Positions 1-6,818 are shown, counted from the stretch's first letter. The stretch is 12,207 nt of DNA from Comamonas sp. lk (GCA_945875225.1 CAMCJY010000026.1:1-12207), one strand, 5' to 3'. Notes: a model not told the origin generated them from the sequence alone. Program-made: numbers and translations.

Positions 1-548
1 CCACCCTCACGGTGCAGCTGGAGTTTGCGATCTACATTGGCGTGGCTTTGTCATTGCTGCTTTACCTCAAGCGCACCTCGCAGCCCGGTGTGGACGATGT
101 CAAACCGGTGCCTGGCCAGGTGCCACCGGCATTTAGCGCTGCCACGGGCCTGCCCGATTGTCCGCAGCTCAAAATTGTCCGCATCAATGGCTCTATTTTC
201 TTTGGTGCGGTCAACCATTTGCAAGAAGCTATGCAAGCCATTGACACGCAAAACCCGGCGCATGTGCATGTGCTGCTGGTGGCCTCGGGCATCAATTTTG
301 TGGACCTGGGTGGCGCGCAGTGGCTAGCGCAGGAGGCCCAGCGCCGCCGCGCGCTAGGCGGCGGTCTGTACATCTTTCACATGAAAGAAGAGCCCTTGGC
401 CATGCTGCGCAAAAGCGGCGCTTTTGACGCCATCGGCGCAGCAAACTTCTTCACCTTAGGCGACGACCTGATACCCGCCATCAAAGCGCGCCTCAACCCC
501 CTAAGCTGCGCCCAATGTACCGTGCGCGTGTTTGCGCCGTGTAAATAA
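1..548 (+). CDS. SulP-family sulfate/anion permease, C-terminal part with STAS domain (5' truncated)
   Basis: This is the 3' end of a gene that begins before the window; the reading frame is open from base 3 to the TAA at 546-548. The first residues (LTVQLEFAIYIGVALSLLLYL) match the last membrane helix of SulP permeases, which import sulfate or other anions across the inner membrane. A cytoplasmic STAS domain follows over roughly residues 50-165, with the signature ASGINFVDLGGAQWL and then EAQRRRALGGGLY. The tail holds three cysteines (CAQC, then FAPCK), which I recall from related burkholderial SulP proteins. A GTG at 12 is only an internal codon. The gene converges on the TRAP operon and shares no evident function with it. 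Family assignment is firm; the transported anion (sulfate, bicarbonate, other) cannot be told from this fragment. Confidence 0.9.
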   Translation, partial: TLTVQLEFAIYIGVALSLLLYLKRTSQPGVDDVKPVPGQVPPAFSAATGLPDCPQLKIVRINGSIFFGAVNHLQEAMQAIDTQNPAHVHVLLVASGINFVDLGGAQWLAQEAQRRRALGGGLYIFHMKEEPLAMLRKSGAFDAIGAANFFTLGDDLIPAIKARLNPLSCAQCTVRVFAPCK

Positions 549-557
549 AGCGCCCAG

Positions 558-603
558 CGACAGCCTTGCGCAGCGCCCTGCGCCTTGGTGCAGTCGGCTG
601 TCG
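558..603. repeat. Nested inverted repeat between convergent genes, possible bidirectional terminator
   Basis: The gap between the convergent SulP and dctM genes is mostly secondary structure. An outer perfect 8-bp stem pairs CGACAGCC (558-565) with GGCTGTCG (596-603). Inside it lies a perfect 6-bp hairpin, GCGCAG (568-573) with CTGCGC (578-583) and a CGCC loop. There is no good T run on either side, so this is not a textbook intrinsic terminator. Its place between two stop codons suggests a transcription barrier or a 3'-end stabiliser for both transcripts. Confidence 0.5.
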
Positions 604-610
604 GTTCGGC

Positions 611-2563
611 TTACTTGTAAAGCACTTCTGGCAGCCACATTCCGATGGCGGGGAACGTGTAGAGCAGGAAGATCGCAAACACTTGGATGGCCATGAAAGG
701 CATCATGCCGGCAAAGATCTGGTTCAGTGTGACGTGCGGCGGGCTCACACCTTTCAAGTAAAAAGCTGCCATGGCCACCGGTGGGCTGAGGAACGCGGTC
801 TGCAGGTTGAGTGCCACCAAAAGGCCAAAGAACAAGGGATCGATGCCGAAGTGGGGCAGCAAGGGAATGAAAATCGGCATAAAAATCACGATGATTTCGG
901 TCCACTCCAGGGGCCAGCCCAGCAAGAAAATAACCACTTGCGCCAGGATCATGAACTGCAAAGGCGTCAGGTCCATGCCCAGCACCCAGGTGTTGATGAT
1001 CTCTTGGCCACCCAACAGCGCAAAAGCCGCCGAGAAAATGCTAGAGCCCACAAACAGCCAGCACACCATGGCACTAGTTTTGGCCGTCAGGTACACCGAT
1101 TCGCGCAGCACCACGTAGTTCAGGCGTCGGTAAGAGGCCGCCAGCAGCAAACCACCCAAGGAGCCCATGGCTGCGGCCTCGGTCGGTGTGGCCAAGCCAA
1201 ACACGATGGTGCCTAGCACCGCCAAAATCATGATGGCCAAGGGGAAGAAAGAGCCTAAAAGCATCTTGAAGATCTCTAGCCGCACAAAGCTGAAATAGGC
1301 ATAGAAGAGGGCCAATGCCACCGCACAACTGGCCAAACCGATCCAGAAAGACACTGGCGCAGGCCGGCGCTCGGCTTGGGCCACGGGGGCTTCTGCAGCA
1401 GCAGTGGCAGCAGCAGGTGACTCCGCCTTGACCGGCTCTGCGCTAGGTGCCGCATCTGCTTTGGCTACTTCGGCCACGCCCGGCGGTTCTTGCAAACCAC
1501 CGGCTTCGGGCTCTGCCAAACCACTCACACTTGAGGCTTCTTCTGCGGCGCCGGTCGAATCAGCCAGATCGCCACCCATGGCCACCACGCCTGATACCGC
1601 CTCGACCGGCAGGGGTGCGGTGACTTTGAAATAAATAGTCCCCATGATCGCAGCCACCGCCAAAACTGGCATCAAGGCGATGCCCAGGTGGTTGAGCAAT
1701 TCGCGCAGAGGTACAGCCGCATTGCGCTTGCCTTTGAGCGCACCGATCAAGCCGGGCAACACGGTGTTGCTGATGTCTTTTGACACCACTTGCGCAAACG
1801 CGGGCAAAGGCACGAAACGGTCTTCGGCCGACATGGGTGGCGCCATGCTGGGTTTGAGTTTGGCAATGATGACCACATACAAGACATACAAAGTGGCCAG
1901 CATGATGCCCGGGAAAAACGCACCGGCATACAACTTGACCACCGACACGCCTGCCGTCGCGCCATAGACGATCAACATAACCGACGGCGGAATCAGGATG
2001 CCCAGACAACCGCCTGCAGTAATGGCACCGGCTGACAGCTGAACACTGTAGCCTGCGCGCAGCATGGCGGGCAGCGCCAGCAAGCCCATGAGCGTGACCA
2101 CCGCGCCCACAATGCCGGTAGCTGTCGCAAAAATAGCGCAGGTCACGATGGTGGCCACTGCCAGGGAACCCGGCACCCGGGCCATAGCCAAGTGCATACT
2201 CTTAAACAATTTCTCGATCAAGTTGGCGCGCTCAATCAGGTAACCCATGAACACGAACAAAGGGATCGAGATCAGCACGTCGTTGGACATGACCGAGTAG
2301 GCGCGCTGAACCATCAGGTCCAGGGTTTGCTGCACCGCCAAAGCGGGGTTTTGGCTTTTGTAGGCGATCCAGGCGAAGATCATGCCCATGCCCATCAGCG
2401 TGAAGGCCGTGGGGAAACCCAACATGATCGCCACCACCACCAAGGCCAGCATCAACAGCCCCAGATGGCCGTTGGCCATTTGGGAGGGTGCGGGCAACAA
2501 AATAAAGGCCGTCAACACGACCAAGGCCATGATCGTCAGGCCAAACCAGATTTCTTTTTTCAT
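611..2563 (-). CDS. dctM: TRAP transporter large permease subunit (DctM family), long form with an Ala/Pro/Glu-rich insert
   Basis: This 650-residue, very hydrophobic protein is the main transport channel of a tripartite ATP-independent periplasmic transporter. It moves a substrate delivered by DctP, probably coupled to sodium or proton flow. DctM signatures are plain: the glycine-rich GCLGILIPPSVMLIVYG (about 186-201), the FGLATPTEAAAMG repeat (about 455-467), and SPPVAMAAFYLKG near 593. Typical DctM proteins have about 430 residues; the excess sits in the middle. Residues about 325-402 (bases about 1358-1591) form a hydrophilic stretch rich in Ala, Glu and Pro, flanked by extra hydrophobic segments at about 293-311 and 404-425. 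Long forms of this kind are, as I recall, known in burkholderial TRAP systems of the keto-acid or 'mannitol/chloroaromatic' annotation group. The ATG shares one base with the dctQ stop (TAATG), which points to translational coupling. Confidence 0.92.
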   Translation of the reverse strand: MKKEIWFGLTIMALVVLTAFILLPAPSQMANGHLGLLMLALVVVAIMLGFPTAFTLMGMGMIFAWIAYKSQNPALAVQQTLDLMVQRAYSVMSNDVLISIPLFVFMGYLIERANLIEKLFKSMHLAMARVPGSLAVATIVTCAIFATATGIVGAVVTLMGLLALPAMLRAGYSVQLSAGAITAGGCLGILIPPSVMLIVYGATAGVSVVKLYAGAFFPGIMLATLYVLYVVIIAKLKPSMAPPMSAEDRFVPLPAFAQVVSKDISNTVLPGLIGALKGKRNAAVPLRELLNHLGIALMPVLAVAAIMGTIYFKVTAPLPVEAVSGVVAMGGDLADSTGAAEEASSVSGLAEPEAGGLQEPPGVAEVAKADAAPSAEPVKAESPAAATAAAEAPVAQAERRPAPVSFWIGLASCAVALALFYAYFSFVRLEIFKMLLGSFFPLAIMILAVLGTIVFGLATPTEAAAMGSLGGLLLAASYRRLNYVVLRESVYLTAKTSAMVCWLFVGSSIFSAAFALLGGQEIINTWVLGMDLTPLQFMILAQVVIFLLGWPLEWTEIIVIFMPIFIPLLPHFGIDPLFFGLLVALNLQTAFLSPPVAMAAFYLKGVSPPHVTLNQIFAGMMPFMAIQVFAIFLLYTFPAIGMWLPEVLYK

Positions 2564-3186
2564 TATTTAGTACCCTTGCCAGCCGTCAACAGCGCATCGA
2601 GTTTGACGATGTCTTCGTCTTTGACGTTGACCATTTCCTTGAGTTTTTCGACATCGACCTCGTCCACATCGTCGCCCCGCTTAGGCCATTCACCTTTCTG
2701 GATACAAACAATGCAACGCACAATCTCGACAAGACCTTGGGCCAGCAGGAAAGCACCTGCAATTGGCAAAATGGTTTTAAAAGGGTAGACCGGCGGGCCG
2801 TTGGCTGTAACGTTGGAATGCTCGTTGATGGCCCAAGAATCTGCTGCAAAACCGTAGCCGGCATAAGCCAAAGCAAATACACCTGGAATGAAAAACAGAA
2901 AGTAAAGAGTCAAGTCAAACCAGGCTTGCAGGCGTGGCGGAAAAAAACCGTAAAGCACATCGCCGCGCACATGGCCATTCTTGGACAAGGTGTAGGCGCC
3001 GGCCATCATGAACAGCGAGCCATACATCATGCTCATGACGTCAAAAGCCCATGCATGGGGATTGTCAAGGAAGTAGCGGGAAAAAACTTCCCAAGAAATC
3101 ATGAAAGTCAACGCCACAATCAGCCAGGAAAAAAACTGGCCAACCCAGGTGCTGACTTTGTCAATAAAAAGTAGCAGGTTTTGCAT
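2563..3186 (-). CDS. dctQ: TRAP transporter small permease subunit (DctQ family)
   Basis: This 207-residue protein with about four membrane segments partners DctM in the inner membrane. The family pattern is visible in the helix containing ISWEVFSRYFLDNPHAWAFD (about 30-50), the HVRGDVLYG segment after helix two, and further hydrophobic stretches at about 93-111 and 139-160. The tail is unusually charged (about 170-205, many Asp, Glu and Lys). I place the start at the ATG 3184-3186. An upstream in-frame ATG at 3250-3252 would add 22 residues, but that ATG lies in the arm of a hairpin and the extension would be encoded by repeat sequence, so it is rejected. No strong Shine-Dalgarno precedes 3186. 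The stop overlaps the dctM start by one base. Confidence 0.9.
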   Translation of the reverse strand: MQNLLLFIDKVSTWVGQFFSWLIVALTFMISWEVFSRYFLDNPHAWAFDVMSMMYGSLFMMAGAYTLSKNGHVRGDVLYGFFPPRLQAWFDLTLYFLFFIPGVFALAYAGYGFAADSWAINEHSNVTANGPPVYPFKTILPIAGAFLLAQGLVEIVRCIVCIQKGEWPKRGDDVDEVDVEKLKEMVNVKDEDIVKLDALLTAGKGTK

Positions 3187-3209
3187 GAGAGAAGCACATA
3201 AAGAAATAA

Positions 3210-3232
3210 GCCATCCAGGATACCTGGATGGC
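3210..3232 (-). repeat. Hairpin B of a twin pair in the dctP-dctQ gap
   Basis: A perfect 10-bp inverted repeat pairs GCCATCCAGG (3210-3219) with CCTGGATGGC (3223-3232) around a 3-base loop. In the operon transcript it lies about 23 bases before the dctQ start and is followed by a U-rich stretch (TTATTTCTTTATG). It shares its stem core with the hairpin at 3249-3270. It may set the ratio of dctP to dctQM expression by attenuation, mRNA protection or masking of dctQ initiation. Structure is seen; role is inferred. Confidence 0.75.
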
Positions 3233-3248
3233 CAAAAAGTAGAACCAG

Positions 3249-3270
3249 CCATCCAGGCAGTGCTGGATGG
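3249..3270 (-). repeat. Hairpin A of a twin pair in the dctP-dctQ gap
   Basis: A perfect 8-bp inverted repeat pairs CCATCCAG (3249-3256) with CTGGATGG (3263-3270) around a 6-base loop. It starts about 23 bases downstream of the dctP stop codon. In the transcript it is followed, after about nine bases, by the U tract of TACTTTTT. The arms are identical to the core arms of the hairpin at 3210-3232, so the two could also pair with each other. The position suggests a 3'-end stabiliser or partial terminator for dctP. Confidence 0.75.
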
Positions 3271-3292
3271 TTAGGAAGATAGATTTAAAAAA

Positions 3293-4411
3293 TCAAGCTT
3301 TTTTCGCCCCAAAGAAGTGGCTCACCGCCATGCGTCGGCTGATGTTGGTGTCTTGGTCCCATTTCACTGCACGGATTGCAAACGCTCTTTGCGACTCCAC
3401 AATTTCCTTGAACATTGGGTTTTCGGCAGACTTTTTCTCCAAAATTTCAGACCAAAGTTTGAGCTGGTCTTGCAAAATAGAGTCTGGTGTTTTGTAGAAC
3501 TTTACATTGTCTTTGGTTTGCAACTCGATGTAGTCTTTGGAGTAACGGTCCACAGCCTTCCAAGACATATCAGCAGAAGCCGCTTCAGTCGCGCCGGCAA
3601 TCACAGCCTTCATTTTGGCGGGCAACGCGTCGTACTTGGTCTTGTTGAACATGATCTCAAAGGTCTCAGCGCTTTGGTGGTAGCTTTGCAGCATGCACAC
3701 CTTAGACACATCGGGGAAGCCCAAGAGACGGTCAGAAGTGGCGTTGTTGAACTCAGCGCCGTCGAGCAATCCACGATCCATCGCAGGCACGATCTCGCCG
3801 CCTGGCAAGGCGTTAACCGCAGCGCCCATGGCGGTGAACAGGTCAATCGCCAAACCGTTGGTACGGAATTTCAAACCTTTGAAGTCAGATGAATTGGTGA
3901 TGGGCTTTTTAAACCAGCCCAAGGGCTGTGTGGACATCGGGCCGTACAAAAAAGACTGCACGTTGCCGCCGATCGACGCGTACAACTTGGCCAGCAACTC
4001 AGTGCCGCCGCCGTACTTGTGCCATGCCAACAGCATGTTGGCATCCATGCCGAAGGCCGGGCCAGAGTTCCACAAAGCCAATGCGTTTTGCTTGCCGTAG
4101 TGGTAGCCCAACACGCCGTGACCGCCGTCTAATGTGCCTTTGGACACCGCTTCGAGCAAACCGAAGGCGGGTACCACAGAACCTGCAGGCAACACTTCAA
4201 TTTTCAGGTCGCCGCCCGTCATGTCATTGACTTTTTTCGCGTAGTCTAGGGCGTACTCATGAAAAATGTCCTTGGCAGGCCAGGTGCTCTGCCACCGCAT
4301 GGAGATGGGGCCAGTTTGCGCTTTGGCGATCATGGGGGCAGACACTGCACCAGCTGCAATGGCAATGCCTTTAAGTAGGTTACGACGGCGTGGGGTTTTG
4401 TTGTCGGTCAA
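3293..4411 (-). CDS. dctP: TRAP transporter periplasmic substrate-binding protein (DctP family), Tat-type signal
   Basis: This binding protein captures the substrate in the periplasm and hands it to DctQM. From the start chosen here it has 372 residues. The N terminus carries PRRRNLLKG (about 7-15), then a short hydrophobic stretch and a probable cleavage after AKA (about 31). That resembles a twin-arginine signal, so export as a folded protein is likely. The mature part has the DctP pattern: SMRWQSTWP near its start, GLKFRTNG (about 179-186) with the arginine that binds the substrate carboxylate in this family, and PGGEIVPAMDRGLLDGAEF (about 203-221). The pattern resembles keto-acid binders such as TakP, but the ligand is unproven. 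There is no ATG start. I chose TTG at 4409-4411 because GGAG (4418-4421) lies six bases upstream; TTG at 4421-4423 is the alternative. The gene heads the operon. Confidence 0.92.
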   Translation of the reverse strand: MTDNKTPRRRNLLKGIAIAAGAVSAPMIAKAQTGPISMRWQSTWPAKDIFHEYALDYAKKVNDMTGGDLKIEVLPAGSVVPAFGLLEAVSKGTLDGGHGVLGYHYGKQNALALWNSGPAFGMDANMLLAWHKYGGGTELLAKLYASIGGNVQSFLYGPMSTQPLGWFKKPITNSSDFKGLKFRTNGLAIDLFTAMGAAVNALPGGEIVPAMDRGLLDGAEFNNATSDRLLGFPDVSKVCMLQSYHQSAETFEIMFNKTKYDALPAKMKAVIAGATEAASADMSWKAVDRYSKDYIELQTKDNVKFYKTPDSILQDQLKLWSEILEKKSAENPMFKEIVESQRAFAIRAVKWDQDTNISRRMAVSHFFGAKKA

Positions 4412-4417
4412 GATGGG

Positions 4418-4421
4418 CTCC
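4418..4421 (-). promoter_or_regulatory. Ribosome binding site that decides the dctP TTG start
   Basis: On the minus strand GGAG is followed by six bases and then TTG (4411-4409). The other in-frame candidate, TTG at 4423-4421, overlaps this element and has only the A/T-rich TTTTTTCACATATCGA before it. No in-frame ATG exists before the upstream stop near 4451-4453. Confidence 0.6.
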
Positions 4422-4449
4422 AATCGATATGTGAAAAAACAAGCGGTAA

Positions 4450-4455
4450 ATTATC
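4450..4455 (-). promoter_or_regulatory. Candidate -10 element upstream of dctP
   Basis: GATAAT on the minus strand matches the sigma-70 -10 consensus at five of six positions and lies about 40 bases before the dctP start. I found no convincing -35 hexamer at the right spacing. A second -10-like CATAAT lies about 20 bases further upstream. This is a weak call resting on one hexamer. Confidence 0.25.
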
Positions 4456-4681
4456 ACCTGAGACGCATTATGAGATCGCCGATTTGACCTGCACCTAGTA
4501 AAAACCCTTGCTTTGCGTGATAAATGTTCCAGCCTGCCGCAAAATAATTTCCAGATTCTGGAGCCGATTGCCGTGGCGTTCTTGGCTCAGCTCCCGCAGG
4601 TGGCGGCTATGACCCGTCTTGCCCAAGCCTAGGCCCAATGCGCCTTGCAAACAGGGGCGTACGGCGAAGGCGAATGCCGGC
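4456..4681. other. pckG-dctP intergenic region, no gene assigned
   Basis: About 225 bases separate the pckG stop from the dctP promoter area. I see no clear intrinsic terminator after pckG. On the minus strand one frame is open from inside pckG to a stop near 4495. Its last 50 or so residues, encoded outside pckG, read like a soluble protein tail (for example LSQERHGNRLQNLEIILRQ), but there is no separate start codon or ribosome binding site for them. This may be chance or the remnant of a lost gene. An 8-base palindrome, GCCTAGGC, lies at about 4627-4634. Confidence 0.35.
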
Positions 4682-6562
4682 TTAGGCCGCCAGGCGTTGC
4701 TCCAACTGCGCTTTGGTGCTTTCGAGTTGCGCCGGTAGGTGGTAGGCCAACTGCTTAAACAACGCGGTGTGCAGAGCGATTTCGGTTTTCCAGTCGGCTT
4801 TGTCCAGGCTGGTGGCGGTGGCGAACTGGGCCTTGGTGAAATCCAGGCCGGTCCAGGTGATCTCGTCAAATGCCGGACTGATGCCAAAGCCGTTATCCAC
4901 GCCCATGGATTTGCCTTCGATGCGCTCAATCATCCACTTGAGCACGCGCATGTTTTCGCCGTAGCCGGGCCATACAAACTTGCCGTCTGCGTCTTTGCGA
5001 AACCAGTTGACGCAGTAAATGGCTGGCAGCTTGGCTCCGGCTTGGCCCATCTTGTCGCCAATATCGAGCCAGTGCTGAAAATAGTCGCTCACGTTGTAGC
5101 CGGTAAAGGGCAGCATGGCAAACGGGTCGCGCCGCACGACGCCCTGCTGTCCCGCAGCGGCCGCCGTGGTTTCTGAGCCCATGGTGGCGGCCATATATAC
5201 GCCCTCTACCCAGTTGCGCGCCTCGGTTAACAGCGGCACGGTGGTGGAGCGGCGCCCGCCAAAGATAAAAGCGTCGATGGGCACGCCATTGGCGTCGTCC
5301 CAGGCGCTGTCCAGCGCCGGGTTGTTGGTGGCTGCGACGGTAAAGCGCGAATTCGGGTGCGCGGCTTTGGCGCCGGTTTCTTTGGCGATTGCCGGTGTCC
5401 AGTCGTTGCCTTGCCAGTCGATTAAATGCGCGGGCAATTTGCCATCGTCTTTTTCCATGCCTTCCCACCACACATCGCCATCGTCGGTAAGCGCGACATT
5501 GGTGAAGATCACGTCATGGTCCAGGCTGGCCATGCAGTTGGGGTTGGTGTGGTGGTTGGTTCCGGGCGCGACGCCGAAATAACCCGCCTCAGGGTTGATG
5601 GCGTACATGCGGCCATCGCTGTGGGGCTTGATCCAGGCAATGTCATCGCCGACGGTACTGACTTTCCAGCCCTCAAAGCCTGCGGGAGGCACCAGCATGG
5701 AGAAATTGGTCTTGCCGCAGGCGCTGGGGAAGGCCGCAGCCACATGGTATTTTTTGCCCTGCGGATTGGTCACACCCAAAATCAGCATGTGCTCAGCCAG
5801 CCAGCCGGTGCTACTGGCGCTGGCATCGGCGCGGCCCATGGCCGAGGCAATGCGCAGCGCAAAGCATTTTTTACCCAGCAAAGCATTGCCGCCGTAGCCC
5901 GAGCCGTAAGACCAAATTTCTCGCGTTTGCGGATAGTGCACGATGTACTTGGTTTTGTTGCACGGCCATTTCACATCGGCCTGGCCTTGCGCCAGGGGCG
6001 CGCCTACGCTGTGCATGCAGGGCACGAAGTCGCCGTCAGCACCCAGCACCTCGTACACCGCGCGGCCCATGCGGGTCATGATGCGCTGGTTGACCGCTAC
6101 ATACGCGCTATCGCTCAGTTCTATGCCGATGTGCGCGATGTGCGAATCCAGCGGCCCCATGGAAAAGGGCACCACATACAGGGTGCGTCCGCGCATGCAA
6201 CCGTCAAACAAGGGTTGCAAAGTGGCGCGCATCTCGGCCGGTGCCATCCAGTTATTGGTGGGGCCGGCGTCCTCTTGGTTCTCGCTGCAAATATAGGTGC
6301 GCTCTTCTACGCGCGCCACATCGCTGGGGTCGGACTGGGCCAGGAAGCTGTTCGGGCGTTTGGCCGGATTGAGCTTGGTAAAGGTACCGGCATCGACCAG
6401 GCGCTGGCAGAGCATCTGGTATTCCTCTTGCGAGCCGTCGCACCAGTGGATGGCGGCCGGTTTGCACAAAGCCACCATGTCGCTCACCCAGGCGATCAGG
6501 CGCTGATTTTTCACATAGGCAGGGGCTTTGAGGTCCAGTCCGAGCGTGGAGCTTGCGTTCAT
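4682..6562 (-). CDS. pckG: Phosphoenolpyruvate carboxykinase (GTP)
   Basis: This cytoplasmic 626-residue enzyme converts oxaloacetate and GTP to phosphoenolpyruvate, GDP and CO2, the entry step of gluconeogenesis from organic acids. Length fits the GTP-type family (about 600-625). Visible signatures are the substrate-binding YGSGYGGNALLGKKC (about 219-233), the P-loop FPSACGKTN (about 278-286) with its reactive cysteine and lysine, and the metal-binding GDDIAWI (about 305-311). A guanine-site region follows further on (RNWVEGVYMAATMGSET). The ATG at 6560-6562 has TAGGAG eight bases upstream, so the start is well supported. The gene has its own candidate promoter and a structured leader, and lies directly upstream of the TRAP operon on the same strand. 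Nothing suggests loss of activity. Confidence 0.97.
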   Translation of the reverse strand: MNASSTLGLDLKAPAYVKNQRLIAWVSDMVALCKPAAIHWCDGSQEEYQMLCQRLVDAGTFTKLNPAKRPNSFLAQSDPSDVARVEERTYICSENQEDAGPTNNWMAPAEMRATLQPLFDGCMRGRTLYVVPFSMGPLDSHIAHIGIELSDSAYVAVNQRIMTRMGRAVYEVLGADGDFVPCMHSVGAPLAQGQADVKWPCNKTKYIVHYPQTREIWSYGSGYGGNALLGKKCFALRIASAMGRADASASSTGWLAEHMLILGVTNPQGKKYHVAAAFPSACGKTNFSMLVPPAGFEGWKVSTVGDDIAWIKPHSDGRMYAINPEAGYFGVAPGTNHHTNPNCMASLDHDVIFTNVALTDDGDVWWEGMEKDDGKLPAHLIDWQGNDWTPAIAKETGAKAAHPNSRFTVAATNNPALDSAWDDANGVPIDAFIFGGRRSTTVPLLTEARNWVEGVYMAATMGSETTAAAAGQQGVVRRDPFAMLPFTGYNVSDYFQHWLDIGDKMGQAGAKLPAIYCVNWFRKDADGKFVWPGYGENMRVLKWMIERIEGKSMGVDNGFGISPAFDEITWTGLDFTKAQFATATSLDKADWKTEIALHTALFKQLAYHLPAQLESTKAQLEQRLAA

Positions 6563-6589
6563 GGGAGGTACTCCTAAAGTTAAAAACCG

Positions 6590-6637
6590 GGTTTGCTACA
6601 GCCCCCGTCACGCGACCGACCGGGGCTATGGCAAACC
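6590..6637 (-). promoter_or_regulatory. Long hairpin with trailing T run in the pckG leader (attenuator-like)
   Basis: Two 16-base arms, 6590-6605 and 6622-6637, pair with 14 Watson-Crick matches, plus one G-U wobble in the minus-strand RNA. The loop has 16 bases (6606-6621). On the minus strand the stem is followed by CGG and then TTTTT (6586-6582), the layout of an intrinsic terminator, only about ten bases before the pckG Shine-Dalgarno. It could be a regulated terminator in the leader, or a terminator for transcripts arriving from gpx. I recognise no named riboswitch here. Confidence 0.6.
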
Positions 6638-6638
6638 G

Positions 6639-6656
6639 CCGCAGGCACGCCTGCGG
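6639..6656. repeat. Compact palindrome upstream of the pckG hairpin
   Basis: CCGCAGGC (6639-6646) and GCCTGCGG (6649-6656) are a perfect 8-bp inverted repeat with two bases between. It sits at or near the predicted 5' end of the pckG transcript, one base away from the long hairpin. With such a small gap it could be a protein-binding operator as readily as an RNA hairpin. Confidence 0.55.
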
Positions 6657-6663
6657 GGAGTCG

Positions 6664-6691
6664 ATTTTAGGAAGGGGTACTTAAGTTACAA
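6664..6691 (-). promoter_or_regulatory. Candidate sigma-70 promoter for pckG
   Basis: On the minus strand TTGTAA (6691-6686, four of six) and TAAAAT (6669-6664, five of six) are separated by 16 bases. Transcription would begin near 6657, giving a leader of about 95 bases that starts with the palindrome and contains the long hairpin. The placement is sensible, but the match is found by eye only. Confidence 0.4.
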
Positions 6692-6793
6692 GCCGGTTAC
6701 GAACAATAGTTATGCTTAAACCGCATGACCCTATAGCCCTCTCCAAGGTCGCAAAGCTTGCTTTGTGCCCGTTTTGGCCGGTCTTAGGTCCCC

Positions 6794-6816
6794 AAAAAAC
6801 CGAACGCGCAGGGCGT
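6794..6816 (-). terminator. Weak candidate terminator after the glutathione peroxidase gene
   Basis: Just after the stop codon, the minus strand has a 4-bp stem, ACGC with GCGT (6804-6807 and 6813-6816), then four bases and a run of six T (6799-6794). A further 5-bp stem, CTCAG with CTGAG (6818-6829), overlaps the stop codon. The stem is short, so termination may be partial. Confidence 0.3.
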
Positions 6817-6818
6817 GC

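Noticed and set aside
566..1216. Plus-strand open frame of about 216 codons opposite dctM
   Set aside because: Gln/His/Arg-rich translation typical of the reverse complement of a membrane-protein gene, with no recognisable domain.
3187..3252. 22-residue N-terminal extension of DctQ from the ATG at 3252
   Set aside because: The ATG is part of a hairpin arm and the extension is encoded by the twin-repeat region; DctQ similarity starts at MQNLLLF.
3210..3270. Twin repeats as the start of a CRISPR array or insertion-sequence ends
   Set aside because: Only two units, each self-palindromic, with no spacer regularity, transposase or target duplication.
5426..6577. Long plus-strand open frame of about 383 codons opposite pckG
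   Set aside because: It is antisense to a certain enzyme gene, its translation is low-complexity His/Ala/Gly-rich, and it is explained by GC-rich codon structure.
6752..6765. Palindrome CAAAGC-TT-GCTTTG downstream of the peroxidase gene
   Set aside because: Short, AT-rich, two-base loop and no T run; not enough to call a terminator or operator.
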